Program-made: the position numbers and the translations under genes
Assembly (NCBI RefSeq): GCF_009451885.1
Contig: NZ_WIAO01000034.1
Span: 1-51,226, forward strand
DNA length: 51,226 nucleotides
Source: Glycomyces albidus
GTDB lineage: Bacteria; Actinomycetota; Actinomycetes; Mycobacteriales; Micromonosporaceae
Direction of reading: 5' to 3'
Part shown: piece after piece, positions 42,127 through 50,690 of the stretch
How the letters are laid out: the number at the start of each line of letters is the position of its first letter
Position numbering within the stretch: the first letter of the stretch is position 1
Notes under the pieces: generated by a model
What the model saw: the letters and a program-made list of their open reading frames with translations, nothing else
What the model was told of the DNA's origin: nothing
The model's database searches: none

Positions 42127-43481
42127 CCCGCAAGCGCACCGCGCTCGCCCTCATGGCGGCCGCGCTCCTCGCGGTGAGCGCGTGCGGCCAGTTCGAAGGC
42201 GTCCACGAGGACTTCGTCGAGGCCGGAGGCGAGAACCCGGGCCTCGGCGGCGCATCCGAAGGCACCGGCGCCGACGGGACCGACGGCACCGACGCGTCCA
42301 CCGAAGGCGCAGGCGGCGGCGACGGCGGCTCCGACGGGGACGGCGGCGGAGGCGGCAACGACAACGGGAACGCCGGGAACGGCGACACCACCGGGGTCAC
42401 CGACTCCACCATCACCATCGGCATCCACGCGCCCCTGACCGGCGCGGCCCCGCTGCGCCAGGACTCGTTCGAGACCGGCAAGGACCTCTACTGGCAGTAC
42501 GGGAACGGCGGCGGGCCGGTCGAGATCTTCGGCCGCACCGTCGAGACCGTGTTCGCCGACGACCAGTACCGGCCCTCCACGGCCCGCCAGGTCTGCCAGA
42601 CCATGGCCGAGGAGCAGCAGGCGTTCGCGCTCATCGGCGCCGGCGGCACCGACCAGATCCAGGCGTGCGCCCAGTACGCGGCCAGTGAGGACGTCCCGTA
42701 CCTGTCCACCGGCGTCACCGAGACCGGCATGGGCTCGCTCGACACCTACTTCGCGGCGTCCATGACGTACCGGCAGCAGACGCCGATGCTCGCCGACTAC
42801 ATCAAGAGCGAGCTCGGCGTCACCGACCCTTCGCGCGTCGCCGCGGTCGTCACGAACACACCGAACTTCGACGACGCCGTCGAGGGCTTCACCGACGCGT
42901 TCGGCGACGTCGACGTCTTCCGGCCCGACAAGAACGAACGCGGCTCCTCGGCCGCCGGGAACCTGTGCACCGGCACCGTCGGGAACTACGACGCGGTCTT
43001 CGTCCTCACCAGCCCCACCTTCTACCTGGAGATGGCCGCCGCCTCCGGCTGCCGCCCCCAGTTCGTCGGCGTCGGCGTCAGCATGGGCCTCGACCAGGTC
43101 GCCTCCACCGGGTGCAGCGCCGCCTCGTCCACCGAGGGCGCGCGGTTCTTCAACCCGACCCCGGCGTTCGCCGACGCGGGCGAGTACGACCCGGCGTTCC
43201 TCGCCGCGGTCGACGCGGCCGGCATCGAGGCCGACGACGTCACCTGGATGATGTGGGGACAGTCCAAAGTGCTCCACCAGATGCTCGAGAAGGCCGGAGA
43301 GGACCTCGACCGGGGCGCGTTCCTCGACGCCGTCGCCGGATCGAACTTCTCCACCGGCGTGTTCCCCGACCTGAACTACAAGGACGGGCCCTTCGGCGCG
43401 ACGCAGGTCAGCGTGCTGCGGAACGTGTGCAGCGGCGGCGGCCACTACGAGACCGACCACGCGTTCGTGAGCGGGTTCTAG
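42123..43481 (+). CDS. Branched-chain amino-acid ABC transporter substrate-binding lipoprotein
   Basis: 452 residues from ATG 42123 (ATGA overlap with the gene before). The lipobox LLAVSAC puts the lipid-anchored Cys at residue 21. An unusually long Gly/Asp/Asn-rich spacer (about 30-90) precedes the type I periplasmic binding fold: TITIGIHAPLTGAAP, VFADDQYRPSTARQVCQTM, FALIGAGGTDQIQACAQYA, YLSTGVTET and a C-terminal VLHQMLEKAG...FSTGVFPDL. This matches the LivJ/LivK family. The long spacer may hold the receptor away from the membrane. Confidence 0.92.
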   Translation: MTRKRTALALMAAALLAVSACGQFEGVHEDFVEAGGENPGLGGASEGTGADGTDGTDASTEGAGGGDGGSDGDGGGGGNDNGNAGNGDTTGVTDSTITIGIHAPLTGAAPLRQDSFETGKDLYWQYGNGGGPVEIFGRTVETVFADDQYRPSTARQVCQTMAEEQQAFALIGAGGTDQIQACAQYAASEDVPYLSTGVTETGMGSLDTYFAASMTYRQQTPMLADYIKSELGVTDPSRVAAVVTNTPNFDDAVEGFTDAFGDVDVFRPDKNERGSSAAGNLCTGTVGNYDAVFVLTSPTFYLEMAAASGCRPQFVGVGVSMGLDQVASTGCSAASSTEGARFFNPTPAFADAGEYDPAFLAAVDAAGIEADDVTWMMWGQSKVLHQMLEKAGEDLDRGAFLDAVAGSNFSTGVFPDLNYKDGPFGATQVSVLRNVCSGGGHYETDHAFVSGF

Positions 43482-43483
43482 GC

Positions 43484-44353
43484 ATGGGCGCCTTCATCGC
43501 ACTGGGGGTCTTCCAAGGCGCGGTCTACGGACTGCTCGCCGTCGGCATCGTCCTCGTCTACAAGGCCAAGCGCGTCTTCAACTTCGCGCAGGGGGAGTTC
43601 GGCGGGGTCGCCGCGTTCACCGCCTTCTCCCTCGTCGTCTCCCTCGGCCTCCCGTACTGGGTCGGCGTCGCCGGGGGCCTCGCCGCCGCGGTCGCCATGG
43701 GCCTCACCGTGGAACGCGTGATCGTGCGGCCGCTCGAATCCGAGTCCCGCACGATCATGCTGGTCGCCCTCGTCGGCGTCGCGCTCTTCACCATCGCGAT
43801 CATCGTCCTCCTCGGCCAGCCCATCCCGCGGGTCATGCCGCCCCTGGTCCAAGGCACCGGCCTGAACCTCCTCGGCGCGGGGATCCTGCCCCAGCAGCTC
43901 ATCCTGCTCGCCGTCCTCGCGGTGCTCGCCGCCGCGATGGCCTGGTTCTTCAAGACCGACCTCGGCCTCGCCGTCCTCGCGTCCTCCCAGGACACCCGCG
44001 CCGCCCAAGTGGTCGGCATCAGCCCCGTCGCGATCTCGCGGCTCGTGTGGGGCATGGCCGCGCTCCTCGGCGGCATCGCCGGACTCCTGTACGCGCCGGT
44101 CGGGATCTTCACACCCGGGTTCATGACCCTCACCATGCTCGTGCCCGCCTTCGCCGCCGCCGTCCTCGGCGGCATGACCAGCCTCCCCGGCGCGTTCGTC
44201 GGCGGCATCGCCATCGGCGTCGTCCAGAACCTCGGCATCTACCTCCTCGGACAGCAGCTCAAAGTGCCCGGCGCCGCCGAACTCGGCGTCTTCGCGCTCC
44301 TCATGCTCGTCCTCCTCATCCGCCCGCAGGGCCTCCTGGGGAAGGAAGCCTGA
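43484..44353 (+). CDS. livH: Branched-chain amino-acid ABC permease LivH
   Basis: 289 residues from ATG 43484, two bases after the stop of the binding-protein gene. Eight hydrophobic helices are visible; GVFQGAVYGLLAVGIVLVYKAKRVFNFAQGEFGG is the LivH opening with the conserved NFAQGE/FA loop, and AASSQDTRAAQVVGISP contains the EAA-like loop that contacts the ATPases. GGMTSLPGAFVGGIAIGVVQNLG closes the family pattern. Forms the channel with LivM. Confidence 0.93.
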   Translation: MGAFIALGVFQGAVYGLLAVGIVLVYKAKRVFNFAQGEFGGVAAFTAFSLVVSLGLPYWVGVAGGLAAAVAMGLTVERVIVRPLESESRTIMLVALVGVALFTIAIIVLLGQPIPRVMPPLVQGTGLNLLGAGILPQQLILLAVLAVLAAAMAWFFKTDLGLAVLASSQDTRAAQVVGISPVAISRLVWGMAALLGGIAGLLYAPVGIFTPGFMTLTMLVPAFAAAVLGGMTSLPGAFVGGIAIGVVQNLGIYLLGQQLKVPGAAELGVFALLMLVLLIRPQGLLGKEA

Positions 44354-45384
44354 TGGCAACGGCCACCATGACCTTCGCGCGCGTCAAAGTCCAGCGCCGC
44401 TTCGGCCTCGCCCTCCGCGTCACCCTCGTGATCGCCCTCCTCGCGGTCGCGGCCCTCCCGCTCGTCTACGGCGGCGACGTGTGGGCCCAGCGCATCAGCC
44501 GCGCCGCGATCTACGCGATCATCGGCCTCTCGATCAACACGCTCACCGGCCACGCCGGCCAGATCTCCCTGGGCCACCAGGCGTTCGTCGGCATCGGCGC
44601 GTTCGCCGCCGCGTTCACGGCCTCCCGCCTCGGCGCGCCCCTCGGCTTCGGCCTCGCCGCCGGCGCCGTCGCCGGCATGGCCACGGCCGCGGTCGTCGGC
44701 ATGGTCGCCCTGCGCGTCACCGGCCTCTACCTCGCGCTCGTGACCCTCGCGTTCGGCCTCACCGCCGAGACCACGATCTTCAACTGGCGCGAGTTCACCG
44801 GCGGCGGCGCGGGCGCGTTCGCACCCCGGCCCGACATCCTCTCCGGCGACCGGGCGTTCGCGCTCCTGTGCCTCGGCGTGCTCGCCCTCGTCCTCTACGC
44901 CGACTGGCGGCTCGTCTCCACCAAGGCCGGCCGCGCGCTCGCGGCGGTCCGCAACGACGAGCGCATCGCCGCCACCCTCGGCATCGACACGACCGGGTAC
45001 AAGCTCGCCGCGTTCAGCCTCTCCGGCCTCGCCGCGGGCCTCGCGGGCGGCCTGTTCGCCCACTGGAACCAGGTCGTCCAGGCCATGGACTTCGAATTCC
45101 AGGTGGCGCTCGTGTGGGTCCTCATGACCGTCGTCGGCGGCCTGCGCTCGCGCCTCGGCGTGGTCCTCGCCTCGGCGTTCTTCGCCCTGCTGCCCCTGAC
45201 GCTCCCGAACTTCCTCTCGGGCCTGCCCTGGCAGCCGCCGTTCCTCAACGAGGCCGTCTACCACGTCCTGCCGCCGTTCATCGTCGTCGTGATGCTCCTG
45301 CTCGTCCTCCGCTTCTTCCCCGGCGGCCTCGGACAGCTCCTCAGACCCGCCACGCGCTGGCTCACCAAGGGAGGCAGGCGATGA
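44353..45384 (+). CDS. livM: Branched-chain amino-acid ABC permease LivM
   Basis: 343 residues from ATG 44353; the start overlaps the preceding TGA by one base and GAAGGAAG is just upstream. IGLSINTLTGHAGQISLGHQAFVGIGAF is the LivM signature, and NDERIAATLGIDTTGYKLAAF is the EAA-like ATPase-contact loop. A longer N-terminus than LivH and about nine to ten membrane helices fit the family. Confidence 0.93.
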   Translation: MATATMTFARVKVQRRFGLALRVTLVIALLAVAALPLVYGGDVWAQRISRAAIYAIIGLSINTLTGHAGQISLGHQAFVGIGAFAAAFTASRLGAPLGFGLAAGAVAGMATAAVVGMVALRVTGLYLALVTLAFGLTAETTIFNWREFTGGGAGAFAPRPDILSGDRAFALLCLGVLALVLYADWRLVSTKAGRALAAVRNDERIAATLGIDTTGYKLAAFSLSGLAAGLAGGLFAHWNQVVQAMDFEFQVALVWVLMTVVGGLRSRLGVVLASAFFALLPLTLPNFLSGLPWQPPFLNEAVYHVLPPFIVVVMLLLVLRFFPGGLGQLLRPATRWLTKGGRR

Positions 45385-46271
45385 GCCGCCGACAACTGCT
45401 CAAAGTGGAAGGACTGAGCCTCCGCTTCGGCGGCCTCCAGGTCCTCGACGACCTCTCGCTCACCGTCCGCGAAGGCCGGATCGTCGGCCTCATCGGGCCC
45501 AACGGCGCCGGCAAAACGTCGTGCTTCAACTGCCTCACCGGGATCTACCGGCCCCAAGGCGGCCGGGTCTTCTTCGACGGCAAGGACGTCTCGCACCTGC
45601 CCACCCACCGCCGCGCCCGCCGCGGCATCGCCCGCACCTGGCAGAACCTCGGCGTCATCGACGCCCTCACCGTCACCGAGAACGTCATGCTCGCCCAGCA
45701 CCAGCGCGCCGGCTACTCCGCGCTCGCCGGGATGCTCGGCCTCGCCGGGACCTGGCACCGCGAGCGCGAACTGCGCCGCGACGCCGCCGAGATCATCGAG
45801 TACTTCGGCCTCGAGGACGTCGCCGACGAGCGCGCCGGCGAACTCCCGTACGGGGTCAGGAAGACCTGCGACATGGCGATGGCCCTCGCCACGGACCCGA
45901 AGATGCTCATGCTCGACGAGCCCGCCTCGGGCCTGAGCCCCGAGGAGGCCCTGGCCCTCGGCACGACGCTGCGCGAACTGCGCGATCGCCTGCGGCTCAC
46001 CATCCTCATGATCGAGCACCACGTGCCGCTGGTCGCCGACGTCTGCGACTACGTGTACGTCCTCAACTTCGGGCGGCTGCTCACCGAGGGCGAACCCGAG
46101 GCGATCCAGCGGCATCCGGAGGTCATCGCCGCCTACCTCGGCGGGGCGGCCGAACCGGGGGCCGGATCCGACGGCGGCACCGTCCCGGTCGCGGCTGCGG
46201 ACGGCCCGCCCGACTGGCCGCTCGTCCCCGAAGGGCCGCACTCGGACGGGAGGCCCGATGGCACTGCTTGA
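45381..46271 (+). CDS. livG: ABC transporter ATP-binding protein LivG
   Basis: 296 residues from ATG 45381 (ATGA overlap with livM). Walker A GPNGAGKT (39-46), Q-loop in ARTWQNLG, Walker B LMLDEPASGLSPEE and H-loop in MIEHHVPLV are present. The ABC signature is unusual, LPYGVRKTCDMAMAL in place of LSYGQQR, with the normal Ser/Gly-Gly-Gln reduced to YGV. A Gly/Pro/Asp-rich 40-residue C-terminal extension overlaps the livF start by 14 bases. Confidence 0.92.
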   Translation: MSRRQLLKVEGLSLRFGGLQVLDDLSLTVREGRIVGLIGPNGAGKTSCFNCLTGIYRPQGGRVFFDGKDVSHLPTHRRARRGIARTWQNLGVIDALTVTENVMLAQHQRAGYSALAGMLGLAGTWHRERELRRDAAEIIEYFGLEDVADERAGELPYGVRKTCDMAMALATDPKMLMLDEPASGLSPEEALALGTTLRELRDRLRLTILMIEHHVPLVADVCDYVYVLNFGRLLTEGEPEAIQRHPEVIAAYLGGAAEPGAGSDGGTVPVAAADGPPDWPLVPEGPHSDGRPDGTA

Positions 46272-46965
46272 GGTCGAGAACCTGCGGGCCGGCTACGGCT
46301 CGGTCCCGGTGCTCCACGGCGTGAACCTCGCCGTCGACGAAGGCGCCAACGCGGTCCTGCTGGGCCTCAACGGCGCCGGGAAGAGCACCACCCTGATGAC
46401 CCTCGCGGGTCTCCTGCCGGTCACCGGCGGCGAGATCCGCTACGACGGCCGGGTCCTGAAGGGCTCCCCGGGCGCCCGCGTCAGGCAGGGCATCGTGCTC
46501 GTTCCCGAAGGCCGCCATGTCTTCCCGGCGCTCACGGTGAAGCAGAACCTCCGGCTCGGCGCCTGGACGATCCGCCGCGACTCCCGCCGCGTCCGGCAGC
46601 TCCTCCTCGAGGTCTATGCGATCTTCCCGCGCCTCGAAGAGCGCGCCGACCAGCTCGCGGGGACCCTCTCGGGCGGCGAGCAGCAGATGCTCGCCATCGG
46701 TCGCGGCATGATGTCCTCGCCGCGGCTCCTGCTCATCGACGAGGCCTCACTGGGCTTGTCTCCCAAGCTCACCGAGCAGGTGTTCGCCGCCGTGAAGCTC
46801 ATCAACGAGCGCGGCACCACCGTCCTCATGGTCGAGCAGAACGCCGGCGTTCTCGCCCAGGCCGACACCGCGTTCGTCATGCAGCAGGGCCGCATCACCG
46901 TCTCCGGCTCCGGCGCCGACACCCTCAACGACGACGCCGTCAGGGCCGCCTACTTCGGCACCTGA
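46258..46965 (+). CDS. livF: ABC transporter ATP-binding protein LivF
   Basis: 235 residues from ATG 46258, 5 bases after GGGAGG and 14 bases inside livG. Walker A GLNGAGKS (36-43), signature LSGGEQQM, Walker B LLLIDEASLGLSPK, and the LivF-type LVPEGRHVFPALTVKQNL are intact. Completes the six-gene operon, which ends at a terminator. Confidence 0.93.
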   Translation: MALLEVENLRAGYGSVPVLHGVNLAVDEGANAVLLGLNGAGKSTTLMTLAGLLPVTGGEIRYDGRVLKGSPGARVRQGIVLVPEGRHVFPALTVKQNLRLGAWTIRRDSRRVRQLLLEVYAIFPRLEERADQLAGTLSGGEQQMLAIGRGMMSSPRLLLIDEASLGLSPKLTEQVFAAVKLINERGTTVLMVEQNAGVLAQADTAFVMQQGRITVSGSGADTLNDDAVRAAYFGT

Positions 46966-46988
46966 CGCCGCCGCGGCCGGTCGCGAAG

Positions 46989-47012
46989 GCCGCGGACGGG
47001 GGCGTCCGCGGC
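46989..47012 (+). terminator. Terminator of the liv operon
   Basis: GCCGCGGACG (46989-46998) and CGTCCGCGGC (47003-47012) form a perfect 10-bp stem around GGGG, 24 bases after the livF stop. Confidence 0.8.
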
Positions 47013-47110
47013 GCGGCCACGGCCGGCCCGGTCGAGTGCGGCTCAACGCTGCGCGGGCCTGTCAGCCGCGTGTCAGGGCCGTGTCAGCGCCGCCCCCGAA
47101 TATTCTGGGC

Positions 47111-47923
47111 ATGAACAACACGCAGAACTCCGCGGCCGCCGCGACCACCGCCCCGCCGAACGGCTTCGTCGGGAAGCTCCTGGCCGACCGCCACTCCGTC
47201 CCGCTGTCCATCGCCCTTCACCTCGTCCCCGGCGCGCTCATCGTCGCCGCCTACGCCTTCATCGGCGCGCCGATCACCCGCGCGATCGAGGCACCGATCT
47301 TCGCGGCCTGGGCCATCGGGCTCGCGGTGGTGCTCTTCCCGCTCTGGTTCGGCCTGTTCTGGCTCGGCAAGCAGCGGACCGGCCGCTACACGATGGGCGG
47401 CGGCGTGGTCCGCTACCGCGACAAGCCGTTCTCGCGCGGCAAGATCACCTTGATCGGGATCGGCCTCCTGCTGTACATGACCGTCGTCTCGCTCTCGCTC
47501 ACCCCGCTCGACGCCTTCATGTACGACCACTTCTTCACCTGGGTCACGTTCGAGGGCTCCGGCGGCTCCGGCACCACCTACCTCGACTCGTACGACAAGG
47601 ACGTCGTGCTCACCACGCTGCTCATCTGCGGCCCCTTCACCGGTTTCATGCTCCCGCTCATCGAGGAGTACTACTTCCGCGGCTTCCTCCTGCCCCGCCT
47701 CCCGCAGCTCGGCCGCTGGGCGCCGCTGTTCAACACGACCCTGTTCTCGATCTACCACTTCTGGGCGATCTGGACGGTCCCGTCGAAGATCCTCTTCCTG
47801 CTGCCGGGCGTCTGGTTCGTCTGGGGCAAGCACGACATCCGCGCCTCCATCTGGATGCACCCCGGCTCGGCCCTCCTGATGACCGTCGTCGGCGCCACCC
47901 TCTACGCCCTCGGCGTCATGTAG
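47111..47923 (+). CDS. CPBP-family intramembrane metalloprotease
   Basis: 270 residues from ATG 47111; a TATTCT just upstream (47101-47106) could be a -10 for a near-leaderless transcript, and no ribosome site is visible. Seven or so membrane helices; the CPBP/Abi motifs are present: LPLIEEYYFRGFLLPRL (EExxxR) and LFSIYHFWAI (the HxxF/W second motif). A third motif near the C-terminus (WMHPGSALL) supplies a His. CPBP enzymes process prenylated or bacteriocin-like substrates or act in immunity, but the substrate here is unknown. A 21-bp stem terminator follows 7 bases after the stop. Confidence 0.85.
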   Translation: MNNTQNSAAAATTAPPNGFVGKLLADRHSVPLSIALHLVPGALIVAAYAFIGAPITRAIEAPIFAAWAIGLAVVLFPLWFGLFWLGKQRTGRYTMGGGVVRYRDKPFSRGKITLIGIGLLLYMTVVSLSLTPLDAFMYDHFFTWVTFEGSGGSGTTYLDSYDKDVVLTTLLICGPFTGFMLPLIEEYYFRGFLLPRLPQLGRWAPLFNTTLFSIYHFWAIWTVPSKILFLLPGVWFVWGKHDIRASIWMHPGSALLMTVVGATLYALGVM

Positions 47924-47930
47924 GAGGCGA

Positions 47931-47975
47931 ACACGACGAAGGCGCCCTCCGATGCGGAGGGCGCCTTCGTCGTGT
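47931..47975. terminator. Long bidirectional terminator
   Basis: A perfect 21-bp stem (47931-47951 and 47955-47975; outer arm ACACGACGAAGGCGCC) with a 3-base ATG loop lies between two convergent genes, ending 3 bases before the stop of the minus-strand gene. Confidence 0.9.
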
Positions 47976-47977
47976 CG

Positions 47978-48391
47978 TCAGCGGTCGAGCCAGCGGCGCA
48001 GGGCCTCGAGGGAGTTGTCGGGGCTCGTGTTGAAGCTCAGGCGGATGTCGGGGCGCAGGTCGATGAGGACGTTCACGATCCGCTCGAACAGGACGGTGTT
48101 CTCCGGGAACAGCCGGATGCCGCCGCCGATGAGCGCGAGTCCGAACGAGTGCTCGGCGAACCGGGCCCGGATCTCGGCCTCGGCCTCGTCGGGGTCCTTG
48201 CCTATGCCCGCCCAGACGGCGTCGAGTCCCTCGGCCTCGAACGCGGCCCGGGTGGCTTCGAGCTGTTCGGCGAGCTTCTCGACCGTCAGCCCCGGCGGCA
48301 GCTCATCCGGGGTGAACACCTCCGGGCTGATCCCGATGAAGAGCATGCGCCGGTCCGTCGGCGGCTTCACTTGAGAGTTCTTGTGCGACAA
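47978..48391 (-). CDS. Small conserved hypothetical protein
   Basis: 137 residues from TTG 48391, chosen because AAGGAG ends 8 bases upstream; a GTG at 48400 overlaps the ribosome site and is less likely, and an internal ATG (MLFIGISPEVF) is 45 bases further in. FIGISPEVFTPDELPPGLTVEKLAEQLEATRAAFEAEGLDAVWAGIGKDPDEAEAEIRARF and ALIGGGIRLFPENTVLFERIVNVLIDLRPDIRLSFNTSPDNS suggest a Rossmann-like alpha/beta fold. No named family recognised. It is convergent with the CPBP gene across the long terminator. Confidence 0.75.
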   Translation of the reverse strand: MSHKNSQVKPPTDRRMLFIGISPEVFTPDELPPGLTVEKLAEQLEATRAAFEAEGLDAVWAGIGKDPDEAEAEIRARFAEHSFGLALIGGGIRLFPENTVLFERIVNVLIDLRPDIRLSFNTSPDNSLEALRRWLDR

Positions 48392-48927
48392 CGGTCTCAC
48401 TCCTTCAGCGGCCGCGGTCGCCGCCCGGTGCGGCGAAGTCGAGCGGCTGCTTGGTCCAACGGCCGCCCGGCGCCGGCTATTCCGCAGGCGGTCCCGCGCC
48501 GAATAGGTGTGGGTCTACAGGCGGCGGCGCCGGGGTGGGCGGGTGAGTGGTTGGTTGGGTGGGTCGTGGGCCGGGACGGGGTGCCCGGCGGGCGGCCGGG
48601 CGTTCCGGTGTTCGGTTTCATGTTCGGTTTCATGTTCGGATTCCCAGTGCAGTGGGTTCGCTCTTCCCTGCTTCTCGGGCGGGTTTCCACGCCGTCTCGG
48701 TGCGGGCATCGAGGCGGCGACGGAGAGGTGGCGGGCGGGTCAGGGTCTCGGTCGGGGTGCCCGGTCGGATTGGCTTGCGGTCCAGGCGGTTCGGGGCACA
48801 GCATGAGGAGCTCTCGCGCTAATTCACTCTTCTGGGTGTTGTCACCTCCAGTCACAAAGAGTCACTATTGAATCACCGAACAAGGCGGCGAAAATCGACA
48901 AGACATTCGAGAATCGAGGTGAATCCG
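48392..48927. other. Gene-free region upstream of the HNH endonuclease
   Basis: 536 bases without a supported gene; frames exist on both strands but lack starts with ribosome sites and normal composition. It holds a 12-base tandem repeat (TGTTCGGTTTCA at 48609-48620, 48621-48632 and a partial copy to 48643) and GTCAC direct repeats at 48841-48876. An AT-rich stretch near 48830-48900 marks the likely promoter of the HNH gene. Confidence 0.5.
48841..48876. promoter_or_regulatory. Helically phased GTCAC direct repeats
   Basis: GTCAC occurs at 48841, 48851 and 48861, exactly 10 bases apart, with ATCAC at 48872. Ten-base spacing puts all copies on one face of the DNA. The array lies about 60-90 bases upstream of ATG 48928, where an activator site would be. 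Confidence 0.5.
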
Positions 48928-50649
48928 ATGGCGACCGCAGCACTCGCAGGAACCGACAAGCACTCCCGTGCGCGAGCCATCCGAACCGCACTCGATGACG
49001 CGGCCTCCCTCATCAACGCTCAGCACGCGACCGTGCTCGCTTCGGTGATCACGGCGAAGGAAGGGAACCTCCACCGAGAGGTCGAGGGCTTCTCGGCCCT
49101 GCGGGACTGGCTGGTCTCGAAGTTCGACTTCCACACTGCGGTCGCTGCCGACATCGCCGCCATCGCCCGGCTGTCGGCGAAGTTCCGGATGCTGACCGAA
49201 GCGGCCGTCACCGGGCGGGCCCGGATCGACCAAGTGGCTTATGCGGTGCGGCAGTTGGACAAGACGCCCGCGATGCGCGTCTTCTCCCGGATCCCCTTCC
49301 GGGTTCCGGTGCCTTCCCCGTTCGACCCCGCGGTCCAATGCGGCACTCCGGAGTCGCTGATCACCGAGTACGCCGCCCATGCCCCGTTCAAGGAGCTCCA
49401 GAGGCACCTGTGGGAGCTGGAGTCGCAGCTGGCCGGGGAGGCCGAGGTGCTGGACGGCATGGGTGAGGAGTCCTTGCAGTGGCTGGAGGTCAGCCCCCGG
49501 GGCGACGGCATGTGGATCCTCTCCGGGGAGCTGTCCGACGCCACCGGGCGCCTGCTCGACAAGTACCTCAAGACCGCCTGCCCGCCGCCCCGCCAGGAAG
49601 AGCAGGACGCGGACGGCACTCTTCCCGCACTGCCAAACCGACACGCGGAGGCGCTTCACCAGCTCCTCGCGGGCTACGGCACCAGCCCCGAAGCCGCGAA
49701 GCGCCACGGCCACACCGCCACCCTCGATCTCATGGTGGACATCGAGACGTTGCAGGGCAAGGACACCGGCCGAGTGCCACTCCTGGAAGGCAAGCCGATC
49801 TCGGTCGCCAGAGCGCGCCTCCTCGCCTGCGAAGCCGGGATCATCCCCTCGGTGTTCGACTACGACACCGGCGAAGCAGTGGAACTCGGCCGGTCCGCCC
49901 GCCTCCCGAACGCGTCCCTGCGAAGGAAACTCGAACTCGAACAGCCGGAAGGCTGCGCTTGGCACGGGTGCGGTCGACCGGTCGCCTGGACCGAGGCCCA
50001 CCACATCCGCCACTGGGCGGACGGGGGCGACACGAACGCCGACAACCTGATCCTGCTGTGCCGCTTCCACCACGGCCGCATTCACACCACCGGCTGGGTG
50101 GTGGAGAAGACCGGCCCGGGCCAGGCGCTCATCACCCATCACGAAGGCCACGGGGTCGACTCCGGGTGCGGCTGCTCCGACTGGCGCACCGATGCGGATC
50201 TGGAAGCCGACTTCAGGGGCGACATCGCCGATGTCTTCCCCACCGGCCTCTTCCCCGAGGAGCGCGGCCCCAAGACGAAGAGCGCCCTGACCGAGCGCGC
50301 TGAGGCTGCCGAGCAGGCCCGATGCGTCGCCGCCATCAAAGCCGCGAAAGCCAAGGCTCGCGAGCGGTTCACGAAGAACCGGCCGCCCGCCGCGCCGGTG
50401 ACGCCGAGCAGTGCGGGCACCCCTGCCCGGCCTGAAACCCGACCGGCATGGCGGGAAGAACCGAGGACGAGCCGGCCGGAATCGAAGCAGGCACCGGTCC
50501 TCCCCGGCGCACCACCATTCTTACGACGCCCGCTCCGGTGGCGGCCGGGGCGGGAGAAGGAAGCGCCGACCGGGGGCCATCATCAAGGGCCGCAGACGCT
50601 TTCGAGCCCGAGACCCTGCCTGGGTCCGGGCCATTCGCCATGCTGGTGA
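48928..50649 (+). CDS. DUF222 / HNH endonuclease (13E12-repeat family)
   Basis: 573 residues from ATG 48928 with GAGGTGA upstream. Residues about 10-300 are the DUF222 helical region (LDDAASLINAQHATVLASVITAKEGNLHREVEGFSALRDWL, TDRARIDQVAYAV-like helices, LMVDIETLQ). The HNH domain begins at Cys343 (CAWHGCGRPVAWTEAHHIRHWADGGDTNADNLILLCRFHHGRIH). This is the mycobacterial REP13E12 protein type, commonly multicopy and near mobile DNA. The last 75 residues (from about 500) are Pro/Arg-rich, unlike the family, and lie beside a 123-bp repeat. Confidence 0.88.
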   Translation: MATAALAGTDKHSRARAIRTALDDAASLINAQHATVLASVITAKEGNLHREVEGFSALRDWLVSKFDFHTAVAADIAAIARLSAKFRMLTEAAVTGRARIDQVAYAVRQLDKTPAMRVFSRIPFRVPVPSPFDPAVQCGTPESLITEYAAHAPFKELQRHLWELESQLAGEAEVLDGMGEESLQWLEVSPRGDGMWILSGELSDATGRLLDKYLKTACPPPRQEEQDADGTLPALPNRHAEALHQLLAGYGTSPEAAKRHGHTATLDLMVDIETLQGKDTGRVPLLEGKPISVARARLLACEAGIIPSVFDYDTGEAVELGRSARLPNASLRRKLELEQPEGCAWHGCGRPVAWTEAHHIRHWADGGDTNADNLILLCRFHHGRIHTTGWVVEKTGPGQALITHHEGHGVDSGCGCSDWRTDADLEADFRGDIADVFPTGLFPEERGPKTKSALTERAEAAEQARCVAAIKAAKAKARERFTKNRPPAAPVTPSSAGTPARPETRPAWREEPRTSRPESKQAPVLPGAPPFLRRPLRWRPGREKEAPTGGHHQGPQTLSSPRPCLGPGHSPCW

Positions 50650-50690
50650 CGCCCGCTGCGGTGGCGGCCGGGGCAGGGAGGGAAGCGCTG
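50525..50690. repeat. 123-bp direct repeat in the HNH tail region
   Basis: GACGCCCGCT-CGGTGGCGGCCGGGGC recurs at 50525 and 50648, 123 bases (41 codons) apart, differing at a few positions. The first copy is inside the 3' end of the HNH frame and the second reaches its stop and beyond. Confidence 0.7.

Noticed and set aside
48500..48830. Repetitive T/G-rich stretch (TGGTTGGTTGGGTGGGTCG and 12-bp repeats) that could suggest a CRISPR-like or G-quadruplex array.
   Set aside because: No regular spacer pattern or cas genes; noted only as a simple repeat.
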